From the NCBI GenBank assembly GCA_016928235.1, contig JAFGLD010000366.1:1-38703 (forward strand): a stretch of 38,703 bases of DNA, given 5' to 3'. Origin of the DNA: Anaerolineae bacterium (GTDB lineage Bacteria; Chloroflexota; Anaerolineae; Aggregatilineales; UBA3940). Both the position numbers and the translations under genes were made by a program. The notes under the pieces are model-generated. The model worked only from the letters and a program-made list of their open reading frames with translations. It had not been told where the DNA came from and ran no database searches. Of this stretch, positions 7,218-15,256 are shown piece by piece. Within the stretch, counting starts at the first letter, position 1; each line of letters begins with the position of its first letter.

Positions 7218-8477
7218 ATGCGGATCTTAGTCGCTGGACAGACCTATGCGCCTGCATTGAATGGGCAGTCCGTTTTTATGACCAATTTGGCTGAGAGGTT
7301 AGCTGGTTTAGGTCATCAGGTGATGGTGATAGCCCCAGCGATAGGAGATCGAGGCGAGCAGTACAAGTGCAATGGCGTGATTGTACAAACTATTGGCTCA
7401 ATCTATTTGAAGTTTCTTCACCCTAATGCCTATGTAGCCATGCCATTTAGCCCTCTGACGCAGAAGGTCTATAATGCGTTCCAACCGGAAGTCGTTCACG
7501 TCCACGATCACTATCCCATTAGTCAGGATATCATCCGAGCTGCTCGTCGTCATCGCATCAGGGTAATAGGAACGAACCACTTTATGCCGCAGAATCTGGT
7601 GCCCTATATGCCGCTGGGCAAAGCTTTAAAGCCCTGGTATGAGAAGGTGATGTGGCGGTGGATGTTGATGACATACAACCGCCTGGATGTCGTGACCGGA
7701 CCATCGCGTACTGCTGTGACAATGATGCACAGCAAGGGTCTTGATACACCTGCATATCCTATTTCATGTGGTGTCAATCTTCATCGTTTCCATCCATTGT
7801 TGGTGGACGGTGAAACGGTTCGGCGACAACTGTTTGAGCGTTACCGGCTTGATCCACAAAAAAAGACCTTCATGTTTGTTGGACGGGTAGATGACGAAAA
7901 GCGAATCGATCTGCTTCTTCGGGCCGTCCGTCTTCTTGATCGCAATGATATCCAGCTGGTTGTTGCAGGAAAAGGAGCTGCTTTCCCCGGCTTGCAGCTA
8001 TTGACCAGGGAGTTAGACCTGGAAGACAAGGTGCATTTTACCGGGTTTATCTCATACGATGATTTGCCTGCTATGCTGAACAGTATTGACATTTTTGTGA
8101 TGCCCAGCGAGGCCGAGTTGCTCAGCATTGCTTCACTCGAAGCGATGGCTTGTGCTCGCCCTGTCTTGCTGGCTCGTGCACAGGCGCTGCCTGAATTGGT
8201 GGATCAAGGGAGCAATGGCTATCTATTTGAGCCCGGAAATGTGAAGGATATTGCATACTACATGGCACTGCTTGCCGATCATCCCGAAAACTGGGATCGA
8301 ATGGGCGCAGCCAGTCTCAAGAAAGTCCAGGCGCATAATATTGAGAATACCTTACGTTCCTACGAGAAGCTTTATTGTAATTTGCTTGTCGATTCCCTTG
8401 CTCAACCGCATGTGGTCTCTCGCCATCGGCAATTCGATCAAAAGACTCGACAGGTGATTACGAGCGTGCGCGACTGA
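7218..8477 (+). CDS. Family 4 glycosyltransferase (GT-B fold)
   Basis: The 419-residue protein is a GT4 retaining glycosyltransferase. The N-terminal domain opens with MRILVAGQTYAPALNGQS and contains HVHDHYPIS and GTNHFMPQNLVPYMP, a stretch much like that of diacylglycerol glucosyltransferases and PimB-like mannosyltransferases. The C-terminal nucleotide-sugar domain has FVGRVDDEKRIDLLLRAV and the E-x7-E region in PSEAELLSIASLEAMA. The frame could open at 7113 with TTG, but ATG at 7218 fits the family start and has AGGAAG upstream. A role in making membrane glycolipids, next to DedA, is an inference. Confidence 0.88.
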   Translation: MRILVAGQTYAPALNGQSVFMTNLAERLAGLGHQVMVIAPAIGDRGEQYKCNGVIVQTIGSIYLKFLHPNAYVAMPFSPLTQKVYNAFQPEVVHVHDHYPISQDIIRAARRHRIRVIGTNHFMPQNLVPYMPLGKALKPWYEKVMWRWMLMTYNRLDVVTGPSRTAVTMMHSKGLDTPAYPISCGVNLHRFHPLLVDGETVRRQLFERYRLDPQKKTFMFVGRVDDEKRIDLLLRAVRLLDRNDIQLVVAGKGAAFPGLQLLTRELDLEDKVHFTGFISYDDLPAMLNSIDIFVMPSEAELLSIASLEAMACARPVLLARAQALPELVDQGSNGYLFEPGNVKDIAYYMALLADHPENWDRMGAASLKKVQAHNIENTLRSYEKLYCNLLVDSLAQPHVVSRHRQFDQKTRQVITSVRD

Positions 8478-8582
8478 GTATTCTATGATGATACGTCGAG
8501 CATTGGTTACAACCAGTGAAACTGTTTGAAGTATGATGACCGGTCACTACGATATCATCCCGCGTTAAATGGGAATAGACTG

Positions 8583-9191
8583 ATGAGCAACACTACAAAA
8601 TTCTACAGCACTACCGGCGATGACGGCACGACCGGGTTACTTGGGGAGGGGCGGGTGCGGAAGTATCATCCTCGTCCTGAAGCCTATGGAACAGCAGATG
8701 AGGCGCAGGCCGCCATGGGGGTGGCGCGCGCGGCGATGCAGGATCAAGAGGCGGCAGAGATCGTTTTACAGATCCAACGCGATCTCTATCACCTGATGGC
8801 TGAGATGTCTGCCACGAAGGATGTGGCGGCGCAATTCCGCAAGATCGACGCCGAGCGTGTCAGCTGGATCGAGGCGCAAACCGACGCTTATGGCAAGCGT
8901 CTTAACCTGCCCAAAGAGTTTACCGTCAGCGGCGATACAGCATCCGGTGCGGCCTTAGACCTGGCCAGAACCATCGTGCGCCGGGCAGAGCGCCAGGTGG
9001 TGCGTCTCTTCGATGAGGGGCTGATCGAGAACCGGGATCTGATCCGCTATATCAACCGGGTATCGGCGCTGCTTTTTGTGCTTTCTCGTCACGAGGATGC
9101 TATCGCCACCAGGGGAGATCTCAGGCTTGCCAAAGTCAAGGTGGAGAAAAAGAAAAGCCGCCGGACGAGCAAAAAACAGGGCGATGTCTAG
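8583..9191 (+). CDS. pduO: PduO-type cob(I)alamin adenosyltransferase
   Basis: This 202-residue protein transfers the adenosyl group of ATP to cob(I)alamin, making coenzyme B12. The family blocks are all present: KFYSTTGDDGTTGLLGEGRVRK with the ATP-binding glycine/threonine loop near the N-terminus, EAYGTADEAQAAMG, the central TIVRRAERQ and the C-terminal RDLIRYINRVSALLFVLSRHED. The tail is very Lys/Arg-rich. ATG at 8583 fits the family start; an upstream TTG at 8526 only adds an unconserved stretch. The end of the gene overlaps an inverted repeat that works as a terminator for panB on the other strand. A corrinoid protein gene lies 2.4 kb away. Confidence 0.92.
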   Translation: MSNTTKFYSTTGDDGTTGLLGEGRVRKYHPRPEAYGTADEAQAAMGVARAAMQDQEAAEIVLQIQRDLYHLMAEMSATKDVAAQFRKIDAERVSWIEAQTDAYGKRLNLPKEFTVSGDTASGAALDLARTIVRRAERQVVRLFDEGLIENRDLIRYINRVSALLFVLSRHEDAIATRGDLRLAKVKVEKKKSRRTSKKQGDV

Positions 9192-9253
9192 TGTTTCGCG
9201 GCATAAGTAAGCCGTCAGTTATTGCCACCTGCGAAACACTATAGACATCGCCC
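9171..9253 (-). terminator. Terminator of panB, embedded in the 3' end of pduO
   Basis: Arms at 9179-9199 and 9231-9253 pair over 21 bp with a two-base bulge, and inner bases (GGCATAA with TTATTGCC) extend the stem. On the minus strand the stem is followed by TGTTTTTT (9178-9171). In the other direction there is no T run. The left arm contains the last codons and the stop of pduO, whose Lys codons supply the T tract. Confidence 0.8.
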
Positions 9254-9323
9254 TTCAATCATATGGATTGATTGCAGACCCTCAACGGCTTTCTGCCGAA
9301 GTGTTATATCCTCGTTGTTGGGG

Positions 9324-10193
9324 TTATCTGACGTGTCGAGCGTCGTCCGATCTCAACGCTGCCTCCAACGCTTCCCATACTGCCTCCGGCATCGTAAAGG
9401 AACACTTCTCATCGGGGAATGATCCGGACTGCACGTCGTCGCGGTAAGCCTCGAAGGCTGCCTGCATCGTCTTGCCGATCTCGGCATAGCGCCTGACAAA
9501 CTTCGGCGTGAAACGGTCGAACAGGCCCAGCAGATCGTGGGTGACCAGCACCTGCCCGTCGCAGCCTGCTCCTGCGCCGATGCCGATAGTCGGAATGCTG
9601 ATCGATTGAGAAATCAGTCCCGCCAACCGTGCCGGAATAGCCTCCAGGACGATGCTGAAAGCGCCTGCTGATTCGAGAGCCCTGGCATCATCGAGCAGTT
9701 GGCAGGCCGCTTCGACGCTTTTGCCCTGTGTCTTGAACCCGCCGAGCGCGCTGATGCTCTGTGGGGTCAGCCCGATGTGTCCCTGTACGGCAATGCCAAT
9801 CTCGACCAATGCCTGAACGGTCGGTGCCATGTGCCGGCCACCCTCCACCTTGACGGCATCGGCGCCGCCTTCAGCCAGCAGTCGGGCCGCGTTGCGCCTG
9901 GCCTCCTCGATGCTGATCTGGTAGCTCATGAAAGGCATATCGCCAATCAGGAAGGCACGCTTAACACCTCGACGGACGGCCTGCGTGTGCATGACCATCA
10001 TGTCGAGCGTCACCGGTAGGGTAGAATCGAAGCCGTAAACGACCATCCCCAGTGAATCGCCGACCAGGATAATGTCCATCCCTGCCTGATCGAGCAGCAG
10101 TGCTGTTGGATAGTCGTAAGCGGTTAGCATGGTGATTTTCTCGCCACGCTCTTTCCTGGACTGCAAGTCATGAAGTGTGATTTTCTCGCCCAT
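9324..10193 (-). CDS. panB: 3-methyl-2-oxobutanoate hydroxymethyltransferase
   Basis: PanB (289 residues) adds a hydroxymethyl group from methylene-tetrahydrofolate to 2-oxoisovalerate to give ketopantoate, the first step of pantothenate and CoA synthesis. The Mg-binding aspartates are in VGDSLG (Asp46) and IGDMPF (Asp85), the substrate lysine in VKVEGG (Lys115) and the catalytic glutamate in LEAIP (Glu184). Length and order match the cytoplasmic decameric enzyme. The ribosome site AAGGAG sits seven bases before the ATG at 10193; the ATG at 10199 would overlap it, so the shorter start is chosen. No panC or panD is adjacent. Confidence 0.97.
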   Translation of the reverse strand: MGEKITLHDLQSRKERGEKITMLTAYDYPTALLLDQAGMDIILVGDSLGMVVYGFDSTLPVTLDMMVMHTQAVRRGVKRAFLIGDMPFMSYQISIEEARRNAARLLAEGGADAVKVEGGRHMAPTVQALVEIGIAVQGHIGLTPQSISALGGFKTQGKSVEAACQLLDDARALESAGAFSIVLEAIPARLAGLISQSISIPTIGIGAGAGCDGQVLVTHDLLGLFDRFTPKFVRRYAEIGKTMQAAFEAYRDDVQSGSFPDEKCSFTMPEAVWEALEAALRSDDARHVR

Positions 10194-10218
10194 CTGCATT
10201 CTCCTTGTCGATCAACAA

Positions 10219-10243
10219 ACGCCCTCGCGGCACGGGAGGGCGT
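10219..10243 (-). terminator. Hairpin between the FGE-like gene and panB
   Basis: ACGCCCTC (10219-10226) and GAGGGCGT (10236-10243) form a perfect 8-bp stem with a nine-base loop. On the minus strand it is followed by TTGTTGA, a weak T tract, so it may end transcripts of the upstream gene or act in the panB leader. Confidence 0.45.
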
Positions 10244-10403
10244 CCGGCATCTGTTTATGCAGCCTCTCCATCCCGGTCGTGGCACGATCCAGGTGTTGTT
10301 TTGGGCAGTAGTTGATCATGATAGTGGTTTTCTGCTCGCCGCCCACAAAATGATGGGTCGACGGTCGCCCATGATTGTAAGGCAAGGATAGAAGATCGGC
10401 AAT

Positions 10404-11342
10404 TTATGCCGGCTGGTTTTTCGACGGCGCGTCGGTCACCAGTCTGAACCCTACCGAGTTGAAACGATAGTAAGGGTTATCTCCAACGCGAGATGTGGTG
10501 CGGGCATAGTGAAGGGTCAGGAACCACGAGCCGCCTCGCATCACGCGGCTGGTCTCCTCGCCGATCTCGGTTTTCTCCGGCCGGTAATATTCGTTCAAAC
10601 ACCATTCCAGGACGTTGCCACACATATCGACTGCCCCGACCGGCGACTCGGCGTAAGGGTACATGCCAACCGCCGTTGCGCCGCGCAGCCCAGACTCGCG
10701 CGTATTGGCAGAGATTGCGCTCCAACGTTGGCCCCAGGGATAGATGTAGCGATCTGTTCCGCCGGTGGCTGCCTGCTGCCATTCCCACTCGGTGGGCAGG
10801 CGGACAATGTAACCCATTCTGTCACTCAGCCAGCGGCAGTAGGCCAGGGCATCGCACCAGGAGACTTCCTGTGCCGGGTGGTTGTCGATCGGGATGGCGG
10901 AACGCTCGTACTCGGGCCGCTGTTGTAAGCCATCCCACCATTGGGGATCGGTAAAGCCGTCAGGCGCATCGAGGAATATGTGGTACTGTGCCCAGGTAAC
11001 CGGATATTTGGCAATGAAGAGAGGGTCGACGGGGAAAGGGGTGGCCACGTCGCCGACCAGGACTTCTCCGGCAGGGACATAGCACCAGATCAGATCGGGT
11101 AGATTGTCAGGAGCCAGACCAACACCGGGGCGCGAATCGCCGACCTGGTCCAACCATCGCCCGATAGCTGCCCGGCGCAGATGTGTGGTGGCACGTCGTT
11201 CGAGCCGGGCCATCATCTCTTCGCGGTAGGCGCGGATCAGTCGCTCCCCGCCGAGCATCGGCTCGTGACCGCTGCTCACGACCCCGAAAACCGCGCCGCT
11301 CAAGGCAGGCTCTTGTCCGGTTTTTGGATCGAGCACGCACAC
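10404..11342 (-). CDS. FGE-sulfatase (SUMF1) domain protein without catalytic cysteines
   Basis: The 312-residue protein has an N-terminal helical segment (about 33-70, ending GDSRPGVG) and then a formylglycine-generating-enzyme-type fold: WCYVPAGEVLVGD (86-98), PVTWAQYHIFL, PAQEVSWCDALAYCRWLS, VRLPTEWEWQQAA, GNVLEWCLNEYY and RVMRGGSWFLTLHYARTTSR (266-285). True FGE carries a Cys pair in the strand after RGGS; here that stretch has none, so oxidation of sulfatase cysteines is unlikely. Such domains often act as binding modules beside signalling or defence domains, but here it stands alone. The start is GTG at 11342 or 11336; GGAGGT favours the latter. Function unknown. Confidence 0.8.
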   Translation of the reverse strand: MCVLDPKTGQEPALSGAVFGVVSSGHEPMLGGERLIRAYREEMMARLERRATTHLRRAAIGRWLDQVGDSRPGVGLAPDNLPDLIWCYVPAGEVLVGDVATPFPVDPLFIAKYPVTWAQYHIFLDAPDGFTDPQWWDGLQQRPEYERSAIPIDNHPAQEVSWCDALAYCRWLSDRMGYIVRLPTEWEWQQAATGGTDRYIYPWGQRWSAISANTRESGLRGATAVGMYPYAESPVGAVDMCGNVLEWCLNEYYRPEKTEIGEETSRVMRGGSWFLTLHYARTTSRVGDNPYYRFNSVGFRLVTDAPSKNQPA

Positions 11343-11634
11343 CTCCGGTTTTACAGTTTTCAGCTATCAGCCTCTCAAAGACGTGATGGAGACCACACAA
11401 AGGCTGGGATGAGTGTAGCACAAGCATCAGACCATTGCATCCGCCCACATACTGAATCGCGATATGATTTCTTGCTTGCTTGCCCTTGCAGCGGATAAAC
11501 TAGTCGTCAGGACAACTTTGATGGAGAAGTTGTTGATGTTCACAAGCTCACTATGGCAGATGAAATAACGGCAGTCTACCGCGGGGCTTCTGACTTGTGG
11601 CTCATGACTCGTTGCTCATTTCAAGGGATACCCA
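11343..11634. other. Divergent intergenic region
   Basis: This region separates the FGE-like gene (minus) from the corrinoid protein gene (plus). It contains the second copy of CAGCGGATAAACTA (11489-11502) and, at 11591-11626, GACTTGTGGCTCATGACTCG-type words ending in TTTCAAGG, like the leaders before the uronate genes. No cobalamin riboswitch box was recognised. Confidence 0.5.
11489..11502 (+). repeat. 14-bp motif shared by two promoter regions, copy 2
   Basis: CAGCGGATAAACTA, identical to 6373-6386, lies 132 bp before the corrinoid protein start. Confidence 0.5.
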
Positions 11635-12267
11635 ATGACAATCATTAACGAAATCTACCAATCTGTTCTCGATGGTGATATTGAAGCCGTTGGGGCTAAA
11701 ACCCAGTCGGCGATCGATGATGGCGGCGATATCGGTGATATTCTCAACCAGGGCATGATCGCGGCGATGACCGAGGTTGGCCGGTTGTTTGAGGAGGGAG
11801 AGTACTTTGTTCCCGAAATGCTGATCTCGGCCCGCGCCATGCAGTCCGGCCTGGCAGTGCTCAAGCCGCATCTCGCCCAGGCTAACGTCCAGTCGCCCGG
11901 AAAGATCGTGATTGGTACTGTTAAGGGGGATCTTCACGATATCGGCAAGAACCTGGTCTCGATGATGCTGGAAGGCGCGGCCTTCGATATTATCGATTTA
12001 GGCGTCGATGTCCCTCCCGACCAGTTTGTATCTGCCGTTCAGGAGCAGCAAGCCGATATCGTCGCGCTGTCCGCTCTGTTGACCACGACCATGCCGCAGA
12101 TGGTCTCGACCATCGACGCGCTCAAAGCAGCCGGCGTTCGCGATCAGATCAAGATCATGGTCGGCGGCGCGCCGATCACCGAAGCATACGCCAAAGAAAT
12201 CGGCGCCGACGGTTATGCCCCCGATGCCAGTCGGGCAGTGACACTGGCCAAGTCTTTGATGGGCTAG
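11635..12267 (+). CDS. Corrinoid protein (MtbC/MtaC-type, B12-binding)
   Basis: This 210-residue protein carries a corrinoid cofactor between a substrate methyltransferase and a methyl acceptor. The N-terminal helical cap (about 1-85, with GQ-like FEEGEYFVPEMLISARAM) is followed by the cobalamin domain: GTVKGDLHDIGKNLV with the lower-ligand His101 (DxHxxG), LGVDVPPD, SALLTTTM and GGAPIT, then a C-terminal GADGYAPDAS. Length matches MtbC/MtaC/DhaC-like proteins. No MtxB methyltransferase or MtxA partner is adjacent, which is unusual; the nearest B12 gene is the adenosyltransferase at 8583. AAGGGAT before ATG supports the start. Confidence 0.93.
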   Translation: MTIINEIYQSVLDGDIEAVGAKTQSAIDDGGDIGDILNQGMIAAMTEVGRLFEEGEYFVPEMLISARAMQSGLAVLKPHLAQANVQSPGKIVIGTVKGDLHDIGKNLVSMMLEGAAFDIIDLGVDVPPDQFVSAVQEQQADIVALSALLTTTMPQMVSTIDALKAAGVRDQIKIMVGGAPITEAYAKEIGADGYAPDASRAVTLAKSLMG

Positions 12268-12294
12268 AGCCTAAATTTCGCTCCTTATATGACC

Positions 12295-12330
12295 GTCTTT
12301 GGTGATCGGTGATCAGTTATCAGTGATCAG
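12295..12330 (+). repeat. Dispersed GTGATC repeat, copy 2, with tandem GTGATCAGT words
   Basis: The core GTCTTTGGTGATCGG (12295-12309) runs into GTGATCAGTTATCAGTGATC, a degenerate tandem of eight- to nine-base words. Confidence 0.65.
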
Positions 12331-12413
12331 TTTTTTCGTTCGCCATGGTTGGCGAACGGCGATTGGTAAGAGCCCGAAAACCAGGAACTAAAAGCTAACT
12401 GTCGCCCATCACA

Positions 12414-12506
12414 ACATCGTAGACACATTTCCCGAAATTACGCGTAGATTCTATGATGTTATGATGGTTGGACGTTGTGTTAGAAGCATAGATCTGTCTA
12501 CGATGT
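12414..12506. repeat. 93-bp element with 12-bp terminal inverted repeats
   Basis: ACATCGTAGACA (12414-12425) is repeated perfectly inverted as TGTCTACGATGT (12495-12506); an inner pair TCTATG / CATAGA adds to it. Size and ends are MITE-like, or the element may form a structured RNA leader of the aldolase gene. Confidence 0.5.
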
Positions 12507-12613
12507 CCTCATGGATGACAGCTAACAGCCAACAGCGTATCGAGCTTAAGTTACCGCCTATGCACCCCGGATTATCAGAGAAGATACATTGAGAATTTCT
12601 TACGAGAGATACC

Positions 12614-13441
12614 ATGATGACTATTCAAGAACCCTATCCTGATCTGGACGAGCTGCTTGTTGACATCGGCAAAGCCGGACATCGCCTCTCTCAAATCGAT
12701 GCCAGCGAGGGCTCAGCCGGGAATATTTCGGTATACGCGGGCTGGCACATCGAGCCGCGTCACCACTTTCCAAAGGTCGAAGAGCTTTCTTTGCCGGTTA
12801 CTGCTCCTGAACTGGCCGGAGCTTGCTTTGTCGTGTCGGGTTCCGGCTGCCGGCTGCGTGACATTCTCAGCGATCCGACCGCGAACCTGGGCGTGGCGAT
12901 CGTCAACCCTGGCGGTGAGACGGCCATGCTCTACACCCGATACCGGTGCGCGTTTGAGCGCGTCACATCGGAGTTCAACTCACACTTTGCCGTCCACCGG
13001 GATCGAATCCGCCTGACAGGCACCGACTTTCATGCGATAGTTCATGCCCAACCGATGCACATCACGTATCTGAGCCATATCGCTCTCTACCGTGACCCGA
13101 ATTATCTGAACCGGCACTTGCTGCGTTGGCAACCTGAGCTGATCGTCAACCTGCCACAGGGATTGGGGGTGGTACCGTTCCTGGTACCCGGCTCAGATGC
13201 TCTCATGGCGGCGACGCTTGAGCAGTTACGCGATCACAGAGTGGTTGTGTGGAGTAAACATGGTGTGATCGCCGGCTCCGAGGAAGCGACTCTGCGGGCC
13301 TCCGATCGGATCGAGTATGTGGAGACCGCCGCTCGCTACGAGTATCTCAACCTTTGCGCCGGTGGTAATGCCGAGGGCCTGAGCCCTGAAGAAATCCGCA
13401 CTATCGCGGCGGCATTTGGCGTGGAGCAGAACTTGTTCTGA
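12614..13441 (+). CDS. Class II aldolase, RhaD-like
   Basis: The 275-residue protein is a class II (metal-dependent) aldolase closest in layout to L-rhamnulose-1-phosphate aldolase, which yields dihydroxyacetone phosphate and lactaldehyde. The shared blocks are FVVSGSGCRLRDILSDPTANLG, TSEFNSHF with the catalytic Glu120, PELIVNLPQGLGVVPFLVPGSD with Glu175, and VVWSKHGVIAGS with metal ligand His216. In RhaD the other ligands form HxH; here the site reads HAQ (His144, Gln146), so one histidine is replaced. No rhamnose kinase or isomerase is adjacent, and the true substrate is open. ATG at 12614 or the next codon is the start. Confidence 0.8.
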   Translation: MMTIQEPYPDLDELLVDIGKAGHRLSQIDASEGSAGNISVYAGWHIEPRHHFPKVEELSLPVTAPELAGACFVVSGSGCRLRDILSDPTANLGVAIVNPGGETAMLYTRYRCAFERVTSEFNSHFAVHRDRIRLTGTDFHAIVHAQPMHITYLSHIALYRDPNYLNRHLLRWQPELIVNLPQGLGVVPFLVPGSDALMAATLEQLRDHRVVVWSKHGVIAGSEEATLRASDRIEYVETAARYEYLNLCAGGNAEGLSPEEIRTIAAAFGVEQNLF

Positions 13442-13804
13442 TGTGACAAAAGGTGTAGGTAATCGGGGTTCAGTAAACAGGTAAATATAGCTTTTCAGAA
13501 AAAGATTTGGAAATTGAGCCGGGATTTCCCGTATAAAAAACGCCCAAAGATTCCAAAACATTATCTGAACGTCTATACCTATTTACGCAATAACGCAAAA
13601 CTTGCTATGTTCCTACAAGTTCTTGCGCAAACAGTGCCTTCGCCGGACTGACAGTCGTCTGCCGTACGAGTGGATTCCCGCTTTCGCGGGAATGACAATG
13701 ACCAGGACTGCGCACTCAAGTTATGCGCTATTGCAGGTTTTTAGTTTTTTCTCTGCGATCTCTGCGGTAAATCTATACGCACATAAAAAAAGGCGAAACT
13801 ACAG
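13442..13804. other. Intergenic region between convergent genes
   Basis: It holds a family A palindrome (13672-13696) and the 20-bp match (13608-13627) to 549-568; near both copies the word AACTTGCTATG also occurs. No gene and no clear terminator are seen. Confidence 0.5.
13672..13696. repeat. Palindromic repeat, family A copy 2
   Basis: ATTCCCGC and GCGGGAAT arms surround a short TTTC loop, with GAC beyond the right arm. This is the compact form of the family. Confidence 0.75.
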
Positions 13805-15256
13805 TTACCTGTTTTTCTCTTGCCCCTCTTGTGCCAGCGGCAGCCGGATCTGTACGGTGCTGCCGCCGGCAATCCGGCTCTCGATGCTGATTGTCCCCCC
13901 CTGGCCCTCGATCAACGACCTGGCAATCGATAACCCCAGCCCGTGCCCCGAAACAGATGTGTCGATATCACCCCGGTAGAACCGCTCGAAGACATGGGGG
14001 AGCGTATCGGGGGAGATGCCCGGGCCGTTGTCCATGACCTCGATGATGCCATGTTGCCCTGATGTCCTGGTTGTGACGGTGATGGTTCCCTCAGTATATT
14101 TCAAGGCGTTGTCCAGCAATGTTAGCAGCACTTGCTTGAGTGCATCCCGATCACCTTGCACGATGACTTCTTGGCCTGCCTCGATGATCTCCCTCTGCCG
14201 CTCCCTCTGCCGGGCCTGTCGGCAAGCCTGCTCGATTACCGTGCGAGCTGGTACCGGTTCTCGTTTCAAGCTCTGTCCGGCATCGGCGCGGGCCAGTACG
14301 AGTAGATTGTTGACCAGCCGGATCAGACGGTCACTTTCCTCGACCAGATCGTTGAGAATGTCAGCTTGTTCTTCATTGGGAATGGGTGGGTCGCGGCGCA
14401 GCAGTGCCAGGTTTCCTCGTACCGTGGTCAGCGGTGTGCGCAGTTCGTGAGAAACATCGGCGACAAAATCACGCTGCATTTTTAGAGCATCGCTGACACG
14501 CTGGTAGGCTTCTTGTAAACGGGAGAGCATCGCGTTGAAGGTGGTGGCCAACCGACCGACCTCGTCATTCGGGCCGGTGTAATCGACCCGCCGCGTGAAA
14601 TCGCTCTCGCTGCCGATGGCCTGGGCTGTATGCGTAATCCGGTGGATGGGGTTTAGCGCGGTGCCTGAAAGCATCCAGCCGATGCCGAAAGCGGCCAGCG
14701 TGGTTAACAGGCTGCCGATGATCAGCGTGGTGCTGAGGGCGGCCAGCGATCGGTCCCGCTCGGTCAGGGGGCGGGCTACCTGCGCAATAAGCACTACCTG
14801 GTTGTCGACCATCAGGGGGATGTTGTAAACCAACAGGCGCTCATCCTCCAATGAGACAATCTCCCACCATACCTGTCCGCGTTGCAGCATTTGCAGCCCG
14901 GTTGTGTTGAGCGGCAGGGCTTCCTGATCACTCCCAAATGGGCTGGCGATTAAAGCTCCGTTGGCGTTGAGTACACGCACAATCTCGCGCTCGCGCAAAT
15001 CCCTGAAAGCCTGCTCGCCGGAGATCACCTCGAATGGTATGGGAGAAGGCGGTGAATAACGTGGCAATTGTGGATTGGGATCTAAATAGGTCCGAACGAT
15101 GGCTCGCATGAGATTGTCTCCGCTCGCTCTTAGATCTTGCTTAAGCTCATTGAGTGTGCTTTGGGCCTGGGTGGTGTACAGCACAGAGCCGAAGACGATC
15201 AGTGTCAACGCCAGGATGGCGCTATAGAGCAAAGTGAGGCGCAGCCGGATCGACAT
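13805..15256 (-). CDS. Sensor histidine kinase
   Basis: This 483-residue membrane kinase senses an outside signal and phosphorylates the adjacent response regulator. TM1 lies at about 8-30, an extracytoplasmic sensor at 31-170, TM2 at 172-197, HAMP at 198-250, the dimerisation domain with phospho-His270 in SHELRTPL, and the ATPase domain with N box DNALKYT (382-388), G1 DNGPGI, F box FERFYRGD and G2 GHGLGLSIA (437-445). All catalytic boxes are intact. Its ATG overlaps the stop of the regulator gene by one base (TAATG), with GAGGGAGG just upstream, so translation is coupled. The signal is unknown. Confidence 0.96.
   Translation of the reverse strand: MSIRLRLTLLYSAILALTLIVFGSVLYTTQAQSTLNELKQDLRASGDNLMRAIVRTYLDPNPQLPRYSPPSPIPFEVISGEQAFRDLREREIVRVLNANGALIASPFGSDQEALPLNTTGLQMLQRGQVWWEIVSLEDERLLVYNIPLMVDNQVVLIAQVARPLTERDRSLAALSTTLIIGSLLTTLAAFGIGWMLSGTALNPIHRITHTAQAIGSESDFTRRVDYTGPNDEVGRLATTFNAMLSRLQEAYQRVSDALKMQRDFVADVSHELRTPLTTVRGNLALLRRDPPIPNEEQADILNDLVEESDRLIRLVNNLLVLARADAGQSLKREPVPARTVIEQACRQARQRERQREIIEAGQEVIVQGDRDALKQVLLTLLDNALKYTEGTITVTTRTSGQHGIIEVMDNGPGISPDTLPHVFERFYRGDIDTSVSGHGLGLSIARSLIEGQGGTISIESRIAGGSTVQIRLPLAQEGQEKNR

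Larger units (their letters stand above)
12268..12613. other. Intergenic region with several inverted repeats
   Basis: It contains a GTGATC repeat tract (12295-12330), a perfect hairpin CGTTCGCCA-TGGT-TGGCGAACG (12337-12358) without a T tract, and a 93-bp element with 12-bp inverted ends (12414-12506). No gene is seen. Confidence 0.6.

Noticed and set aside
8526..8582. Longer N-terminus of the adenosyltransferase from a TTG
   Set aside because: The extra residues are not part of the family pattern; the ATG at 8583 fits better.
11343..11634. Cobalamin riboswitch before the corrinoid gene
   Set aside because: No B12-box-like sequence or suitable helix set was recognised here or before pduO.
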